Part shown: positions 23,077 to 31,763 of the stretch, piece by piece
Numbering within the stretch: position 1 is the stretch's first letter
Layout of the letters: each line of letters begins with the position of its first letter
Assembly: GCA_045577615.1 (NCBI GenBank)
Contig: JAZNIT010000035.1
Location: forward strand, 1-56,892
DNA: 56,892 nt
Direction: 5' to 3'
Origin: RGIG2206 sp045577615
GTDB lineage: Bacteria; Bacillota; Clostridia; Oscillospirales; Acutalibacteraceae
Notes under the pieces: generated by a model
The model's input: the letters and a program-made list of their open reading frames with translations, nothing else
What the model was told of the DNA's origin: nothing
The model's database searches: none
Translations under genes and position numbers: made by a program

Positions 23077-24360
23077 GTGAACATATTGTTATCTGTTTCT
23101 ATAGCATTGATAGCCGGCCTGATAATGACACGTTTTTTCAAACCGTTGAAGTTGCCTTCAGTAACCGCATATCTTATAGCAGGTGTACTTATCGGTCCTT
23201 ATTGCTTGGGTCGTTTAGGGGTCGATGGCATTGGCTTTTCAAGTATGCATCATGTTGAAACTCTTTCTTTGATTTCAGAAGTTGCGCTTGGATTTATTGC
23301 GTTTTCAATAGGTAATGAGTTCAGGCTTGAAGAGTTGAAAAAAACAGGCAAGCAAGCATTGATAATAGGCGTATTCCAAGCAATCTCAGCTACAATACTT
23401 GTTGATTTGGCTCTTCTTGGTGTGTATTATTTAATGCCCGGCAAGATTAGTCTGCCACAACTTATTACATTGGGCGCAATTGCAACTGCTACAGCTCCTG
23501 CTGCAACTCTTATGGTTGTTCGTCAGTACAAGGCAAAGGGACCGCTTACTAAACTGCTTCTTCCTATTGTTGCCCTTGATGACGCTGTTGGCTTGATAGT
23601 ATTTGCCGTATCATTTGGTATTGCTAAGACTCTTGTCAGTGGCTCCGTTGACTTGGTATCTATCTTGGTTAACCCGTTGATTGAGATTGTTTGTTCATTG
23701 GTTTTGGGTGCTATTATGGGGTGGGTTCTTACTCAATTGGAAAAGTTGTTCAATTCAAATACAAACAGATTGAATCTGACTATTGGTATTGTGTTTTTGA
23801 CTGCATCACTGTCAATGCTTGAGTTTAGCATTGGCCCTGTACATATTGCTTTCTCATCATTGCTTGTATGTATGATGCTTGGCACAGTATTCTGCAATAT
23901 TTGCCCCTTGTCACACGACTTGATGGCATCGTCTGACAAATGGACCTCTCCGTTATTTGCATTGTTCTTTGTAATTAGCGGTGCAGAACTTGAACTTAGT
24001 GTGTTTACCGATGGGGCTATTGTTGTTATCGGTCTAGTTTACATCATTTCAAGGTGCTGCGGTAAGTATGTTGGTACGTTTGTTAGCGCAAAGGCAACTA
24101 AGTGTTCGCCTATGATTTGCAAGTATTTGGGTGTTACACTGTTTCCGCAAGCAGGTGTTGCGCTTGGTATGTGTGCAACTGCAATGCAACTTGGTGCCGA
24201 TGGTAATTTGATTAGAAATATAACCTTGTTTGCTGTTCTTATTTATGAATTGGTTGGCCCGCTTCTTACTCGATTGTCACTTCAGGCCGCAGGTGAAATT
24301 CATCCCGTTACCGATGAAATTAAGAATCGCAGAAAGAATAAACTTGAAGCTATCAAATAA
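23077..24360 (+). CDS. Cation:proton antiporter (CPA2 / Kef-type)
   Basis: This 427-residue membrane protein has about 12 hydrophobic helices. The first part (FFKPLKLPSVTAYLIAGVLIGP) and LISEVALGFIAFSIGNEF are typical of CPA2 Na+/H+ or K+/H+ exchangers, and LLPIVALDDAVGLIVFAVSFG holds the conserved acidic DD pair in helix 5 that carries ions. There is no C-terminal TrkA-N domain, unlike KefB/C, so it is a stand-alone transporter. The start was set at the GTG (23077), six bases after TAGGTG, rather than at the in-frame GTG at 23068. The ion specificity cannot be read from sequence. Confidence 0.88.
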   Translation: MNILLSVSIALIAGLIMTRFFKPLKLPSVTAYLIAGVLIGPYCLGRLGVDGIGFSSMHHVETLSLISEVALGFIAFSIGNEFRLEELKKTGKQALIIGVFQAISATILVDLALLGVYYLMPGKISLPQLITLGAIATATAPAATLMVVRQYKAKGPLTKLLLPIVALDDAVGLIVFAVSFGIAKTLVSGSVDLVSILVNPLIEIVCSLVLGAIMGWVLTQLEKLFNSNTNRLNLTIGIVFLTASLSMLEFSIGPVHIAFSSLLVCMMLGTVFCNICPLSHDLMASSDKWTSPLFALFFVISGAELELSVFTDGAIVVIGLVYIISRCCGKYVGTFVSAKATKCSPMICKYLGVTLFPQAGVALGMCATAMQLGADGNLIRNITLFAVLIYELVGPLLTRLSLQAAGEIHPVTDEIKNRRKNKLEAIK

Positions 24361-24365
24361 AATTA

Positions 24366-24393
24366 AAAGCATCCCGTTAGGGATGCTTTTTTA
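24366..24393. terminator. Bidirectional terminator
   Basis: AAAAGCATCCC and GGGATGCTTTT with a GTTA loop, A and T tracts on both sides. It serves both the antiporter gene and the converging nuclease gene. Confidence 0.9.
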
Positions 24394-25293
24394 ATTGCAT
24401 TTATTGCATTGTGAATAACCTAACTTTTCAATCCACTTGTGGTCGGCATTGATTTGCCACTTGTAACCATCTGGTATATTTTTGTTCTCTTTGCAATCGG
24501 TTGAGTGATAAATCATTTTTTTGGTGTCAAGTGTATGTGGATTTGTTGGCGAACCCAATTCATCAATGTTTTCGCTTATAGCGCTTTCGCCCGAACGATA
24601 ATCTATAACAACACCCGGCTGAACATTGTAGCAATATATATTAAAGTTGATTCTTTTGCCGTTATCCTCAATGGATTTTGCTTCCATTTGAACTCCTGAA
24701 GCCAAAAGATTGTTTTTATGAAATATGGGGGTAACTCTTAATGCTACGTGAATGTTTTCTTCTTTGATGTAGTAGGCGATTTTATCTTCGAAAAACTTCA
24801 TGCCAAATGAGTTCATATAGCTTGTACCGGTTATAAGGTTTAACTCATTAACATTTTCACCGGTTAATTGATAACCAATAAGGTGACAGCGGTTGTATAG
24901 ATAATATCCTGCAACTATATCGTATTTTACCGAATGCCACGCAGTTGGATAGACATTGTTTATATTTCCTCTGTCTTCAGTTGGCATTGATTCTTTACCT
25001 ACAACAGCAAAAGCAGCACCGCATCTGCCAAGGCTATCTAATTTGCTGAATTCTTGCCTGCAAACAGGAACAAGTTCTTCTTCTGAAAATATGGGTTCAT
25101 TACCGTTAATTTCAATGAATGCATCGGATACATACTTATCAGCTTGATAAACATCTGTGATCTCTCTTGGCTTGTAATAATCGAGAACATCGCCAAATAG
25201 GATTGGTACAAGCAAATTACATATATCACCGATTAGAAAGAATAAAAACAGCGCTAATGCAATAATCCCAAGCTTTTTAAAGAATCTTTTCAC
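24391..25293 (-). CDS. Membrane-anchored DNA/RNA non-specific endonuclease with C-terminal Cys/His tail
   Basis: A single TM helix (about residues 8-34) anchors the protein, and residues ~50-250 are an EndA/NucA-like beta-beta-alpha-metal nuclease. The catalytic segment reads YNRCHLIGYQLTGEN (His137), a variant of the usual DRGH, with NLITGTSYMN following. Firmicutes relatives with NRCHLIGYQL are common. The C-terminal ~45 residues (YHSTDC...GYSQCNKCN) look like a small zinc-binding tail. The start is a GTG directly after the stop of the upstream gene, with GAGAGG as ribosome site. Roles could be nutrient DNA breakdown, DNA uptake or defence; none is shown by context. Confidence 0.83.
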   Translation of the reverse strand: MKRFFKKLGIIALALFLFFLIGDICNLLVPILFGDVLDYYKPREITDVYQADKYVSDAFIEINGNEPIFSEEELVPVCRQEFSKLDSLGRCGAAFAVVGKESMPTEDRGNINNVYPTAWHSVKYDIVAGYYLYNRCHLIGYQLTGENVNELNLITGTSYMNSFGMKFFEDKIAYYIKEENIHVALRVTPIFHKNNLLASGVQMEAKSIEDNGKRINFNIYCYNVQPGVVIDYRSGESAISENIDELGSPTNPHTLDTKKMIYHSTDCKENKNIPDGYKWQINADHKWIEKLGYSQCNKCN

Positions 25294-25698
25294 TTATTTC
25301 CTCTCATATATCATTAAAGTTATTTTTTCATGTGATGAGCCTTTGAAATCTTCGGTTTTTATCAGCTTAAAACCTGATTTTTGGGGAATAAAATTAAAAG
25401 TCAAGTCGGCAGGGTACTTTCTGTTCCACTTAAAGATATAAAGTTCTGATATTCTTTGCGGATCGACGGTTTCATTTTCTATAAAGCAATAGCTTTCGTT
25501 TGGAGCCTCTGTTAAGAAGTTGTCGTTGGCAACAATATTGCATTCGCCGTTAAATTGAGTTGCTGAATATGAACTCATATAAATTGGCGCTTCTTTGCAA
25601 AGCTCGCTGATTTTTTGGCGCAAAACACTGTCTTGGCTTTGGCGTCGCTTATTAAAAGCCATTCCGTTTTTATCGTCTAAACAAACTATAATCTTCAT
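25294..25698 (-). CDS. Conserved hypothetical protein paired with the nuclease
   Basis: This 134-residue soluble protein starts MKIIVCLDDKNGMAFNKRRQ, followed by SQDSVLRQKISEL, and ends GSSHEKITLMIYERK. It has no TM segment. The stop codon abuts the nuclease GTG, so the two are surely cotranslated. I recognise no named domain; the alternating alpha/beta pattern suggests a small globular fold. A role as inhibitor or partner of the adjacent nuclease is possible from position alone. Confidence 0.65.
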   Translation of the reverse strand: MKIIVCLDDKNGMAFNKRRQSQDSVLRQKISELCKEAPIYMSSYSATQFNGECNIVANDNFLTEAPNESYCFIENETVDPQRISELYIFKWNRKYPADLTFNFIPQKSGFKLIKTEDFKGSSHEKITLMIYERK

Positions 25699-25748
25699 CA
25701 GATCACCTCAATAAAATAATAACATTTTTTATTCATTATGTCTATATA

Positions 25749-25777
25749 AAAAAGGATGGCATTGCCATCCTTTTTTA
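25749..25777 (-). terminator. Terminator of htrA
   Basis: AAAAAGGATGGCA and TGCCATCCTTTTTT form a near-perfect stem just after the htrA stop on the minus strand. Confidence 0.9.
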
Positions 25778-25778
25778 G

Positions 25779-27188
25779 TTAACTGTTTGTTCCTACCGTT
25801 ACGGTCAGATCAAGATACTTGTTACTTCTATATACTCTTACCTTCATTTTATCGCCTACTTTGTGGCTTTGGATTGCAGAAACAAGCTGATCGTAGCTGC
25901 TTATGGCGGTTCCGTCTACTGCAACAATAATATCGTATTCGCGTATACCGGCGTTGTAAGCGGGACTGTCGGTTACAACCGAGCTGACAACGGCTCCGGC
26001 AGGGAAGCCTAAGCCTTCCAATATATCCGCTGTGTATGAGGTGTTAATGTTTACACCAATGTAAGGTTGAGCGCTATCCTTACCGGTTATAATTCTATCG
26101 CAAATCTCGGTAACCTTATCTACAGGAATTGCAAAGCCCATACCCTCAAAATCTTCACTCACAAGCTTTGCGTTTGTAATGCCAATCAGTTTGCCTTCGT
26201 TATCAACGAGAGCCCCTCCCGAATTTCCGGGATTGATGGCTGTATCGGTTTGAATAAGGTTCATTCGCATTGAATCTATGGTAAGCTCTCGATTAAGGCC
26301 GCTGATGTATCCAACGCTTACACTTCCCATAAACTCCAAACCGCCGGGAGTACCGATGGCAACGGCGTTTTGACCCACTTTCAGATCTGAGGAGTTGCCG
26401 ATTTCTATAGCAGGCAAATTGGTTTCGTTAATCTTTATAACAGCCAAATCAATTGAAGAGTCATATCCGATTACCGTTGCAGGGTAGGGTTTATCCATGT
26501 TATTTGAAAGGTACACCATAATTTCTGCATTTCGGTTAATGGCATATTCGATAACATGCTTGTTGGTTATAATATATCCATCGGCTGTATAAATTACACC
26601 TGAGCCTGAACTGTCAGATGAGCTTTGATTGCCAAAAAAGTTGTATGAGTTATATGAAACTGTGATTCCAACTACACTGGGTTGAACCTTTTGCGCAACC
26701 GCTTCAACAAAATTTTCCGTTGTATTTGTTATGGTGGTTATGGTGTTTCCTGCGTTTGAATTCTTGTTGTTTGTATTTGATTGATCATCGCTGTTGGTTT
26801 GTTTGTTCAGCATTGCAACAGAGGATGAAACAATAGTCGATACAATCGCGCAAATGATAACGCTGGCTATAAGCGTTGACAACGAAAATCCGGATGAGCG
26901 TTTTTGTTTGTGTGTGTTAGGTTCTGCAGACGGTGCCGATTGAGAATTGTTTATATATTCATATCCGTTGTTATGATAACTGTAATTAGTGCTTGAAGGC
27001 TGAATATCGGAATTGGATGAATAATAATATTGCTGTTGCTGCGGAATATGGAAGTCGGCGGTTGATTCTATATCCTCATCAAATTCGTTAACCTCGGTAT
27101 ATAATGTTTCCTGCTCAGTAGGGATGCTTGGATTTATATTGTCTTCATTTGGAGTATTAGGGTTGTTATGGTTGCTGAATTGATCCAT
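25779..27188 (-). CDS. htrA: HtrA/DegP-like membrane-anchored serine protease with PDZ domain
   Basis: The protein degrades misfolded proteins outside the membrane. Residues 1-95 are an Asn/Gln/Ser-rich cytoplasmic tail, 101-127 a TM helix, ~155-365 the trypsin-like protease with the triad His211 (TNKH), Asp247 (SIDLAV) and Ser323 (GNSGG), and ~375-469 one PDZ domain (GIREYDIIVAVDGTAI). At 469 residues this is normal for Gram-positive HtrA. The gene is monocistronic, with a GAAAGGAG ribosome site. CssRS-type regulators are not nearby, so its control is unknown. Confidence 0.94.
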   Translation of the reverse strand: MDQFSNHNNPNTPNEDNINPSIPTEQETLYTEVNEFDEDIESTADFHIPQQQQYYYSSNSDIQPSSTNYSYHNNGYEYINNSQSAPSAEPNTHKQKRSSGFSLSTLIASVIICAIVSTIVSSSVAMLNKQTNSDDQSNTNNKNSNAGNTITTITNTTENFVEAVAQKVQPSVVGITVSYNSYNFFGNQSSSDSSGSGVIYTADGYIITNKHVIEYAINRNAEIMVYLSNNMDKPYPATVIGYDSSIDLAVIKINETNLPAIEIGNSSDLKVGQNAVAIGTPGGLEFMGSVSVGYISGLNRELTIDSMRMNLIQTDTAINPGNSGGALVDNEGKLIGITNAKLVSEDFEGMGFAIPVDKVTEICDRIITGKDSAQPYIGVNINTSYTADILEGLGFPAGAVVSSVVTDSPAYNAGIREYDIIVAVDGTAISSYDQLVSAIQSHKVGDKMKVRVYRSNKYLDLTVTVGTNS

Positions 27189-27407
27189 TTAAGATCGCTC
27201 CTTTCGAAAGATTACCTGAGTACATCTATATATTAACACATTTTTTAATAATATGGTATCAAAATTATGAACTAATAGTTAATAATTGTGTTAATAATTA
27301 TAATTTTATTCGTTTTTTTAAATAATTTTGCATTAAAAGTGGAAATATCGGTAAATATATGTTATTATGTTTTATGTAAAATTCTTATATTATTAAGGAG
27401 AATGAAT

Positions 27408-28043
27408 ATGACTACTCAAGAGAGAATCAAAGAGTTAGGCATAATGCCTGTTATCGTTATAGATGATGCTGCTGACGCTTGCCCTCTTGCTGAAGCGCTT
27501 TTGGCTGGTGGTATATATGCAGCTGAAATTACTATGCGTACAGCTGCAGGCAAGGATGCTATTGCAGCTATGAGTAAAGCTTATCCCGATATGATTGTTG
27601 GCGCAGGCACCGTTCTTACTGCTGCCGCTGCAGAGGATGCTATAGCAGCAGGATCATCATTTATTGTCAGCCCCGGCATTAATCCTGCTGTTGCAGAGGT
27701 TTGTGCAAAGCACAACGTTCCTTATTTGCCCGGTGTTGTTACTCCTACCGAGATTGATCAGGCTCTGTCTCTTGGCTTGAACTGGCTTAAATTCTTCCCT
27801 GCAGAGGCTTTTGGCGGCGTTAAAACCATAAAAGCTCTTTGTGCACCTTATCAGGATGTTATGTTTATGCCTACCGGCGGTATTTCCCTTGATAATATCG
27901 ACGAGTACCTTAAGGTTAAGAGCATTTATGCTTGTGGTGCAAGCTTTATTGCTGAGCGCAAACTCATTGCTGAGCATAATTGGACAGAAATCACTGCTCG
28001 TTGTGCTGATGCAATTAAAAAGGTTAAAGAAATCAGAGGTTAA
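27408..28043 (+). CDS. eda: 2-keto-3-deoxy-6-phosphogluconate / 4-hydroxy-2-oxoglutarate aldolase
   Basis: This class I aldolase splits KDPG into pyruvate and glyceraldehyde 3-phosphate. The Schiff-base lysine is Lys128 in WLKFFPAEAFGG, and Glu40 in AEITMRT is the general acid-base, matching E. coli Eda. The length of 211 residues is usual. The ATG at 27408, seven bases after AAGGAG, is preferred; the open frame extends further upstream without a start signal. It stands alone without a KDG kinase or uronate gene, so the pathway it serves here (sugar acid catabolism) is uncertain. Confidence 0.94.
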   Translation: MTTQERIKELGIMPVIVIDDAADACPLAEALLAGGIYAAEITMRTAAGKDAIAAMSKAYPDMIVGAGTVLTAAAAEDAIAAGSSFIVSPGINPAVAEVCAKHNVPYLPGVVTPTEIDQALSLGLNWLKFFPAEAFGGVKTIKALCAPYQDVMFMPTGGISLDNIDEYLKVKSIYACGASFIAERKLIAEHNWTEITARCADAIKKVKEIRG

Positions 28044-28147
28044 CGTTAATCTTTATTTAAAAAGGTTAAAATACTGTAACTGGATTTTTTAGTTCTATTG
28101 CTTTATATTCTTATATGAAAACTATGTAATAAGGAGGCGACTATCCG

Positions 28148-30985
28148 ATGGATGATTTATTTAATAGAAGAAGTAAAAACGACTCGGCATCGGGTGTTGA
28201 TCGTGCTTCAAAAGTTGACAGAACTGCAGGCGTAGACCGCACTTTAGGTGTAGACCGCACTGCCGGCGTAGACCGAACTGCCGGTGTAGACCGTACTGCC
28301 GGTGTGGATCGTACTGCCGGTGTGGATCGCACTGCCGGTGTGGATCGTACTGCCGGTGTGGATCGCACAGGCAATACCCCAACTGGCTCACAGCCTACTG
28401 AGGAGGCTATTCGTCGTGCTGCTGAATACAACTATTTTCCCGAGCTTTATGCCGACAAAGCAGCGGTTGAAGAATCCACTGATATTTATTCAGGCAAACA
28501 AATCGCAGAGGAACCTCAAGTGGCTGTAGAACAAGCTGAAGAACCTGTCGATATTTTTTCTGGCAGCCATAATATATATTCAGATGTCTACAGTGACAGC
28601 CAAGCGGATGAAATTGAAAACATTTCCAGCTCTACTCCGAATGGTTCCGATTATATTGATGATATTGCGCCTGATGAAGGTAATAAACGCAGCCGTAAGA
28701 ATAACAATCAAAAGGAACAATCCAAGTCAAAGCGAATTTGGGGAACCGTGGGTAAGGTTGCGTTGTCGGCCTTCTTTGTAGCAGTTATTGTTGGCTGTAT
28801 CGTTACCGTTGCATTTATGGTTTATGTCTTTGGTTTTGTAGATGACTCTATTGAAGATATTCGTCTTGATGAGCTTACACTTAATCTTACTACCACCATT
28901 TATGTAAAAGACCAAGATTTCGTCCCTGAAAAAGACAAAGCTGGTAATATTGTCGGTGATACTGAAAAATGGGTTGAATATCAAGATCTGTGCTATGAAA
29001 ACAGAACCTGGGTTAACCTTGATAAGATAAGCAAAAATGCCATCAATGCCTATGTAGCGGCAGAGGACGAGCGCTTCTATACGCACAGTGGCGTTGACTT
29101 TAAGAGAACTTTTTTGTCTTTTGTAAATATGTTCGTTGAGATTTATGACTCCCGTCAAGGCGGTTCAACCATAACTCAGCAGCTTATAAAAAACCTGACG
29201 GGTGATGATGAGCAATCTCCTATTCGAAAAATCAGAGAGATTATGAGAGCTCGAAATCTAGAAATTGAATATCATAAGGATACTATTATCGAGTGTTACC
29301 TTAATGTAATTTATCTTGGTAATAATGCTTATGGTATTGAGGCGGCAGCTGACTATTATTTTGGCAAAACTGCAAACGAGCTTACCATTGCAGAGGCTGC
29401 AAGTATTGCTGCTATAACCAAGTCTCCGGATACCTATGATCCCATTAAAAAGCCTGATAGAAACAAGGCAAGACGCGAGTGGATCATTAACAATATGTAC
29501 GACATTGATCTTATCACCAAAGAAGAACGAGATGCGGCATTAAAAGAAAAACTTGTATTTGTTAAAAAGCACACTGATAATAACAATACTCAGAGTGCAA
29601 GTGGTGCTTATTCATACTTCACCGATGCCTTGTTTGAACAGGTCATCACCGATTTGATGGAAACCAAGGGCTACTCTCGCGAAGGTGCAGAAAATGTTAT
29701 CTATCGTGGAGGTCTTAAGATCTATGCAACTATGGATTCTAATGTTCAGAGCAAGGTAGATGCAGTGTTTTGCGACGAGAACAACTTTGCTAGCATATTG
29801 AATCTTAAGGATTCTGCTCAGGCAGCTATTACCATAATGGATTATAAGGGTAATGTTGTTGCCATTTACGGCGGTAGGGGAGTAAAAACCGATAAACGTG
29901 GCTTGAACCGTGCTACACAATCCAACCGTCAGCCCGGTTCTACTATGAAGCCGCTTGGTGTTTATGCTCCTGCGCTCGAATCAAATTTGATTACTTGGTC
30001 AAGCAAGATAGAAAACAGCAAGCTTTCTATAGGTGGTTACAACTACCACAACTACGACCGTACAACCAGTGATCCTGTTATCGTTCAAAACGCACTTGCA
30101 CGCTCTTTGAATCTTCCTCCAGTTAGAATTCTTAACAGTTACGGTTGCACAAAGTCATTTAAGTTTTTGACCGAAAAGGTTGGAATTACGACTTTGGTTG
30201 AATCTGAAACCAAGAATGGTAAAAAATATTCAGATATAGGTTTGTCACAGCTTGCACTTGGTGGTGTAACCTACGGTGTTAACACCCTTGAGTGGACTGC
30301 TGCCTATGCTATTTTTGGTAACGGCGGTGTTTATTACGAGCCTACCTTCTATAGCAAGGTTACAAGTAACGACGGCAAAGAAACTTATTTGCAGTATAAG
30401 GCGGAAGGTAAACGCGCAATTAGTGAGGATACTGCGTATATTATGAACAAGATGCTTAACACCGTTGTAACGGGCCAAGGTGGTACCGGTGGATCTGCCA
30501 ACTTTGATGGTTGGGGAGCATATACCTTTGCTAAGACCGGTACTACTACCGATAATAAGGACCGCTGGTTTGTAGGCGGCACACCTTATTATGTAGCATC
30601 AGTATGGTTTGGCTGTGATAAGCCCCAGGCTATGAATAAGCTTTCAACAAGCTCTAATCCTGCTGTGCTGTTATGGAAGCCTACTATGAAGGCTATTCAC
30701 GAGGGCTTAAAGAAAAAGAACTTCCCAAGCTGCAGTTCTGTTAAGTTTGCCAACTACTGCGTTGAAACCGGTGGCTTGGCAACAGATACCTGCACCACAA
30801 CCGCGGGCGGCTATTATAAGAGCAGCTTTGCTCCTGTTTGTCCCGGACATGTGGTTGAATCTGTTGAGAATCCGGCATCTCAACCTAATGAGCAGACGCC
30901 TGTAACGCCTAATCCTCCCGTTCCAACAGAACCTGTAACACCCAGTGCGCCTGAATCAACTACACAACCTGAACCTACACCTTAA
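28148..30985 (+). CDS. Class A penicillin-binding protein (PBP1A-like) with N-terminal hexapeptide repeats
   Basis: This bifunctional enzyme polymerises glycan and cross-links peptidoglycan. Residues 16-75 are ten 6-residue repeats (GVDRTA consensus), then an acidic linker, a TM helix at ~199-230, the GT51 glycosyltransferase with Glu306 in AAEDERFYTHSG and GGSTITQQL, and the transpeptidase with Ser598 and Lys601 (STMK), SLN, and Lys796 in KTGTTT. The C-terminus is a Pro/Thr-rich tail. The repeat part would lie in the cytoplasm. AAGGAGG precedes the start and a terminator follows. At 945 residues it is larger than usual because of both tails. Confidence 0.93.
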   Translation: MDDLFNRRSKNDSASGVDRASKVDRTAGVDRTLGVDRTAGVDRTAGVDRTAGVDRTAGVDRTAGVDRTAGVDRTGNTPTGSQPTEEAIRRAAEYNYFPELYADKAAVEESTDIYSGKQIAEEPQVAVEQAEEPVDIFSGSHNIYSDVYSDSQADEIENISSSTPNGSDYIDDIAPDEGNKRSRKNNNQKEQSKSKRIWGTVGKVALSAFFVAVIVGCIVTVAFMVYVFGFVDDSIEDIRLDELTLNLTTTIYVKDQDFVPEKDKAGNIVGDTEKWVEYQDLCYENRTWVNLDKISKNAINAYVAAEDERFYTHSGVDFKRTFLSFVNMFVEIYDSRQGGSTITQQLIKNLTGDDEQSPIRKIREIMRARNLEIEYHKDTIIECYLNVIYLGNNAYGIEAAADYYFGKTANELTIAEAASIAAITKSPDTYDPIKKPDRNKARREWIINNMYDIDLITKEERDAALKEKLVFVKKHTDNNNTQSASGAYSYFTDALFEQVITDLMETKGYSREGAENVIYRGGLKIYATMDSNVQSKVDAVFCDENNFASILNLKDSAQAAITIMDYKGNVVAIYGGRGVKTDKRGLNRATQSNRQPGSTMKPLGVYAPALESNLITWSSKIENSKLSIGGYNYHNYDRTTSDPVIVQNALARSLNLPPVRILNSYGCTKSFKFLTEKVGITTLVESETKNGKKYSDIGLSQLALGGVTYGVNTLEWTAAYAIFGNGGVYYEPTFYSKVTSNDGKETYLQYKAEGKRAISEDTAYIMNKMLNTVVTGQGGTGGSANFDGWGAYTFAKTGTTTDNKDRWFVGGTPYYVASVWFGCDKPQAMNKLSTSSNPAVLLWKPTMKAIHEGLKKKNFPSCSSVKFANYCVETGGLATDTCTTTAGGYYKSSFAPVCPGHVVESVENPASQPNEQTPVTPNPPVPTEPVTPSAPESTTQPEPTP
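28193..28372 (+). repeat. Ten 18-bp in-frame tandem repeats encoding GVDRTA
   Basis: Units 1-3 (GVDRAS, KVDRTA, GVDRTL) are diverged; units 4-9 encode GVDRTA and unit 10 GVDRTG. Units 7-10 are nearly identical in DNA (GGTGTGGATCG with C/T third-base changes), pointing to recent expansion at the 3' side. The period of 18 bases keeps the frame whatever the copy number. Confidence 0.95.
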
Positions 30986-30987
30986 TA

Positions 30988-31027
30988 AAAAAGAAGATTC
31001 GGTTTTAAATCGAATCTTCTTTTTGTT
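30988..31027. terminator. Bidirectional terminator
   Basis: AAAGAAGATTCG and CGAATCTTCTTTTT with a GTTTTAAAT loop, between the PBP gene and the converging YaiI/YqxD gene. Confidence 0.9.
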
Positions 31028-31457
31028 TTGCTTTATTTATAAGATTAGTCAGGCTTTTTTCAAATGTGTCGTTATTACTGGTGGATCGTTTTTTAGGGCC
31101 TTTCAATCTACCTCCGCTTCTGCGAATCTTTTTGGCCAAAGCACGTGTTTCTAACAATAACGATATGTTATCGTCGTTATATTCTAGGCCGTTTTGATTT
31201 ATTGCGTAACCGCTTTTGGCCAGACACATTGCCGCCAGACCATAATCCTGCGTTACTGCTATATCGCCCTTGTTTATCATATTTGCTAATTTGAAATCAA
31301 CGCTGTCTGTACCTTTGTCGACAGTGATAACCTTTGCAGAAACATTAAATATATGTGATGTATCACAAATTACTATACATTCAATTTGATATTGGTTTGC
31401 AATTTTAATTGTTAAATCTACAACGGGGCAACCGTCAGCGTCAATCAATATTTTCAT
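31005..31457 (-). CDS. YaiI/YqxD family protein (UPF0178, DUF188)
   Basis: The 150-residue protein begins MKILIDADGCPVVDL and contains VDKGTDSVDFKLANMINKGD, VTQDYGLAAMCLAK and RRSGGRLKGPKKR, all hallmarks of UPF0178. The acidic residues resemble a PIN-like nuclease site, but no activity is established for the family. The minus-strand gene shares the terminator of the PBP gene; its coding end overlaps that hairpin. The start ATG is preceded by AAAGGAT. Confidence 0.93.
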   Translation of the reverse strand: MKILIDADGCPVVDLTIKIANQYQIECIVICDTSHIFNVSAKVITVDKGTDSVDFKLANMINKGDIAVTQDYGLAAMCLAKSGYAINQNGLEYNDDNISLLLETRALAKKIRRSGGRLKGPKKRSTSNNDTFEKSLTNLINKAKQKEDSI

Positions 31458-31523
31458 AATTTATCCTTTACTTAATTGGTTTTGTATATTATAATAACCA
31501 TATAAACATCCGAGGTGATAATT

Positions 31524-31727
31524 TTGGAACAGAAAAAAATTGATAGAATTAATGAGTTGGCCAGAAAGGCTAAAACAGTTGGATTAACTGACGAAGAACT
31601 TGCAGAGCGCGATGTTTTGCGCCGCGAATATATTGATTCTTACAAAGCGTCATTGGTTGGTCAGCTTGAAAACACCTATATTGTTCAACCCGATGGCACA
31701 AAGAAAAAGGTCTCAAGAAAAGATTAA
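31524..31727 (+). CDS. YnzC family protein (DUF896)
   Basis: The protein of ~67 residues reads IDRINELARKAKTVGLTDEE then LAERDVLRREYIDSYKASLV, the two-helix hairpin of the YnzC/DUF896 family. In Bacillus subtilis the family is in the SOS regulon, but no LexA-like box is evident here. The start was placed at TTG (31524), six bases after AGGTGA; the in-frame GTG at 31515 lies inside that ribosome site. It is monocistronic with a terminator. Confidence 0.92.
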   Translation: MEQKKIDRINELARKAKTVGLTDEELAERDVLRREYIDSYKASLVGQLENTYIVQPDGTKKKVSRKD

Positions 31728-31733
31728 ATAACA

Positions 31734-31763
31734 AGCCTCGTAGAGTAGTACGAGGCTGTTTTT
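31734..31763. terminator. Terminator after the YnzC gene
   Basis: AGCCTCGTA (31734-31742) and TACGAGGCT (31749-31757), loop GAGTAG, then GTTTTTT. It probably also serves the converging gene. Confidence 0.9.

Noticed and set aside
28193..28372. Regular short repeats that could be taken for a CRISPR array
   Set aside because: The 18-bp units are contiguous with no spacers, stay in frame and encode GVDRTA inside a PBP. No CRISPR array or cas gene was seen in the window.
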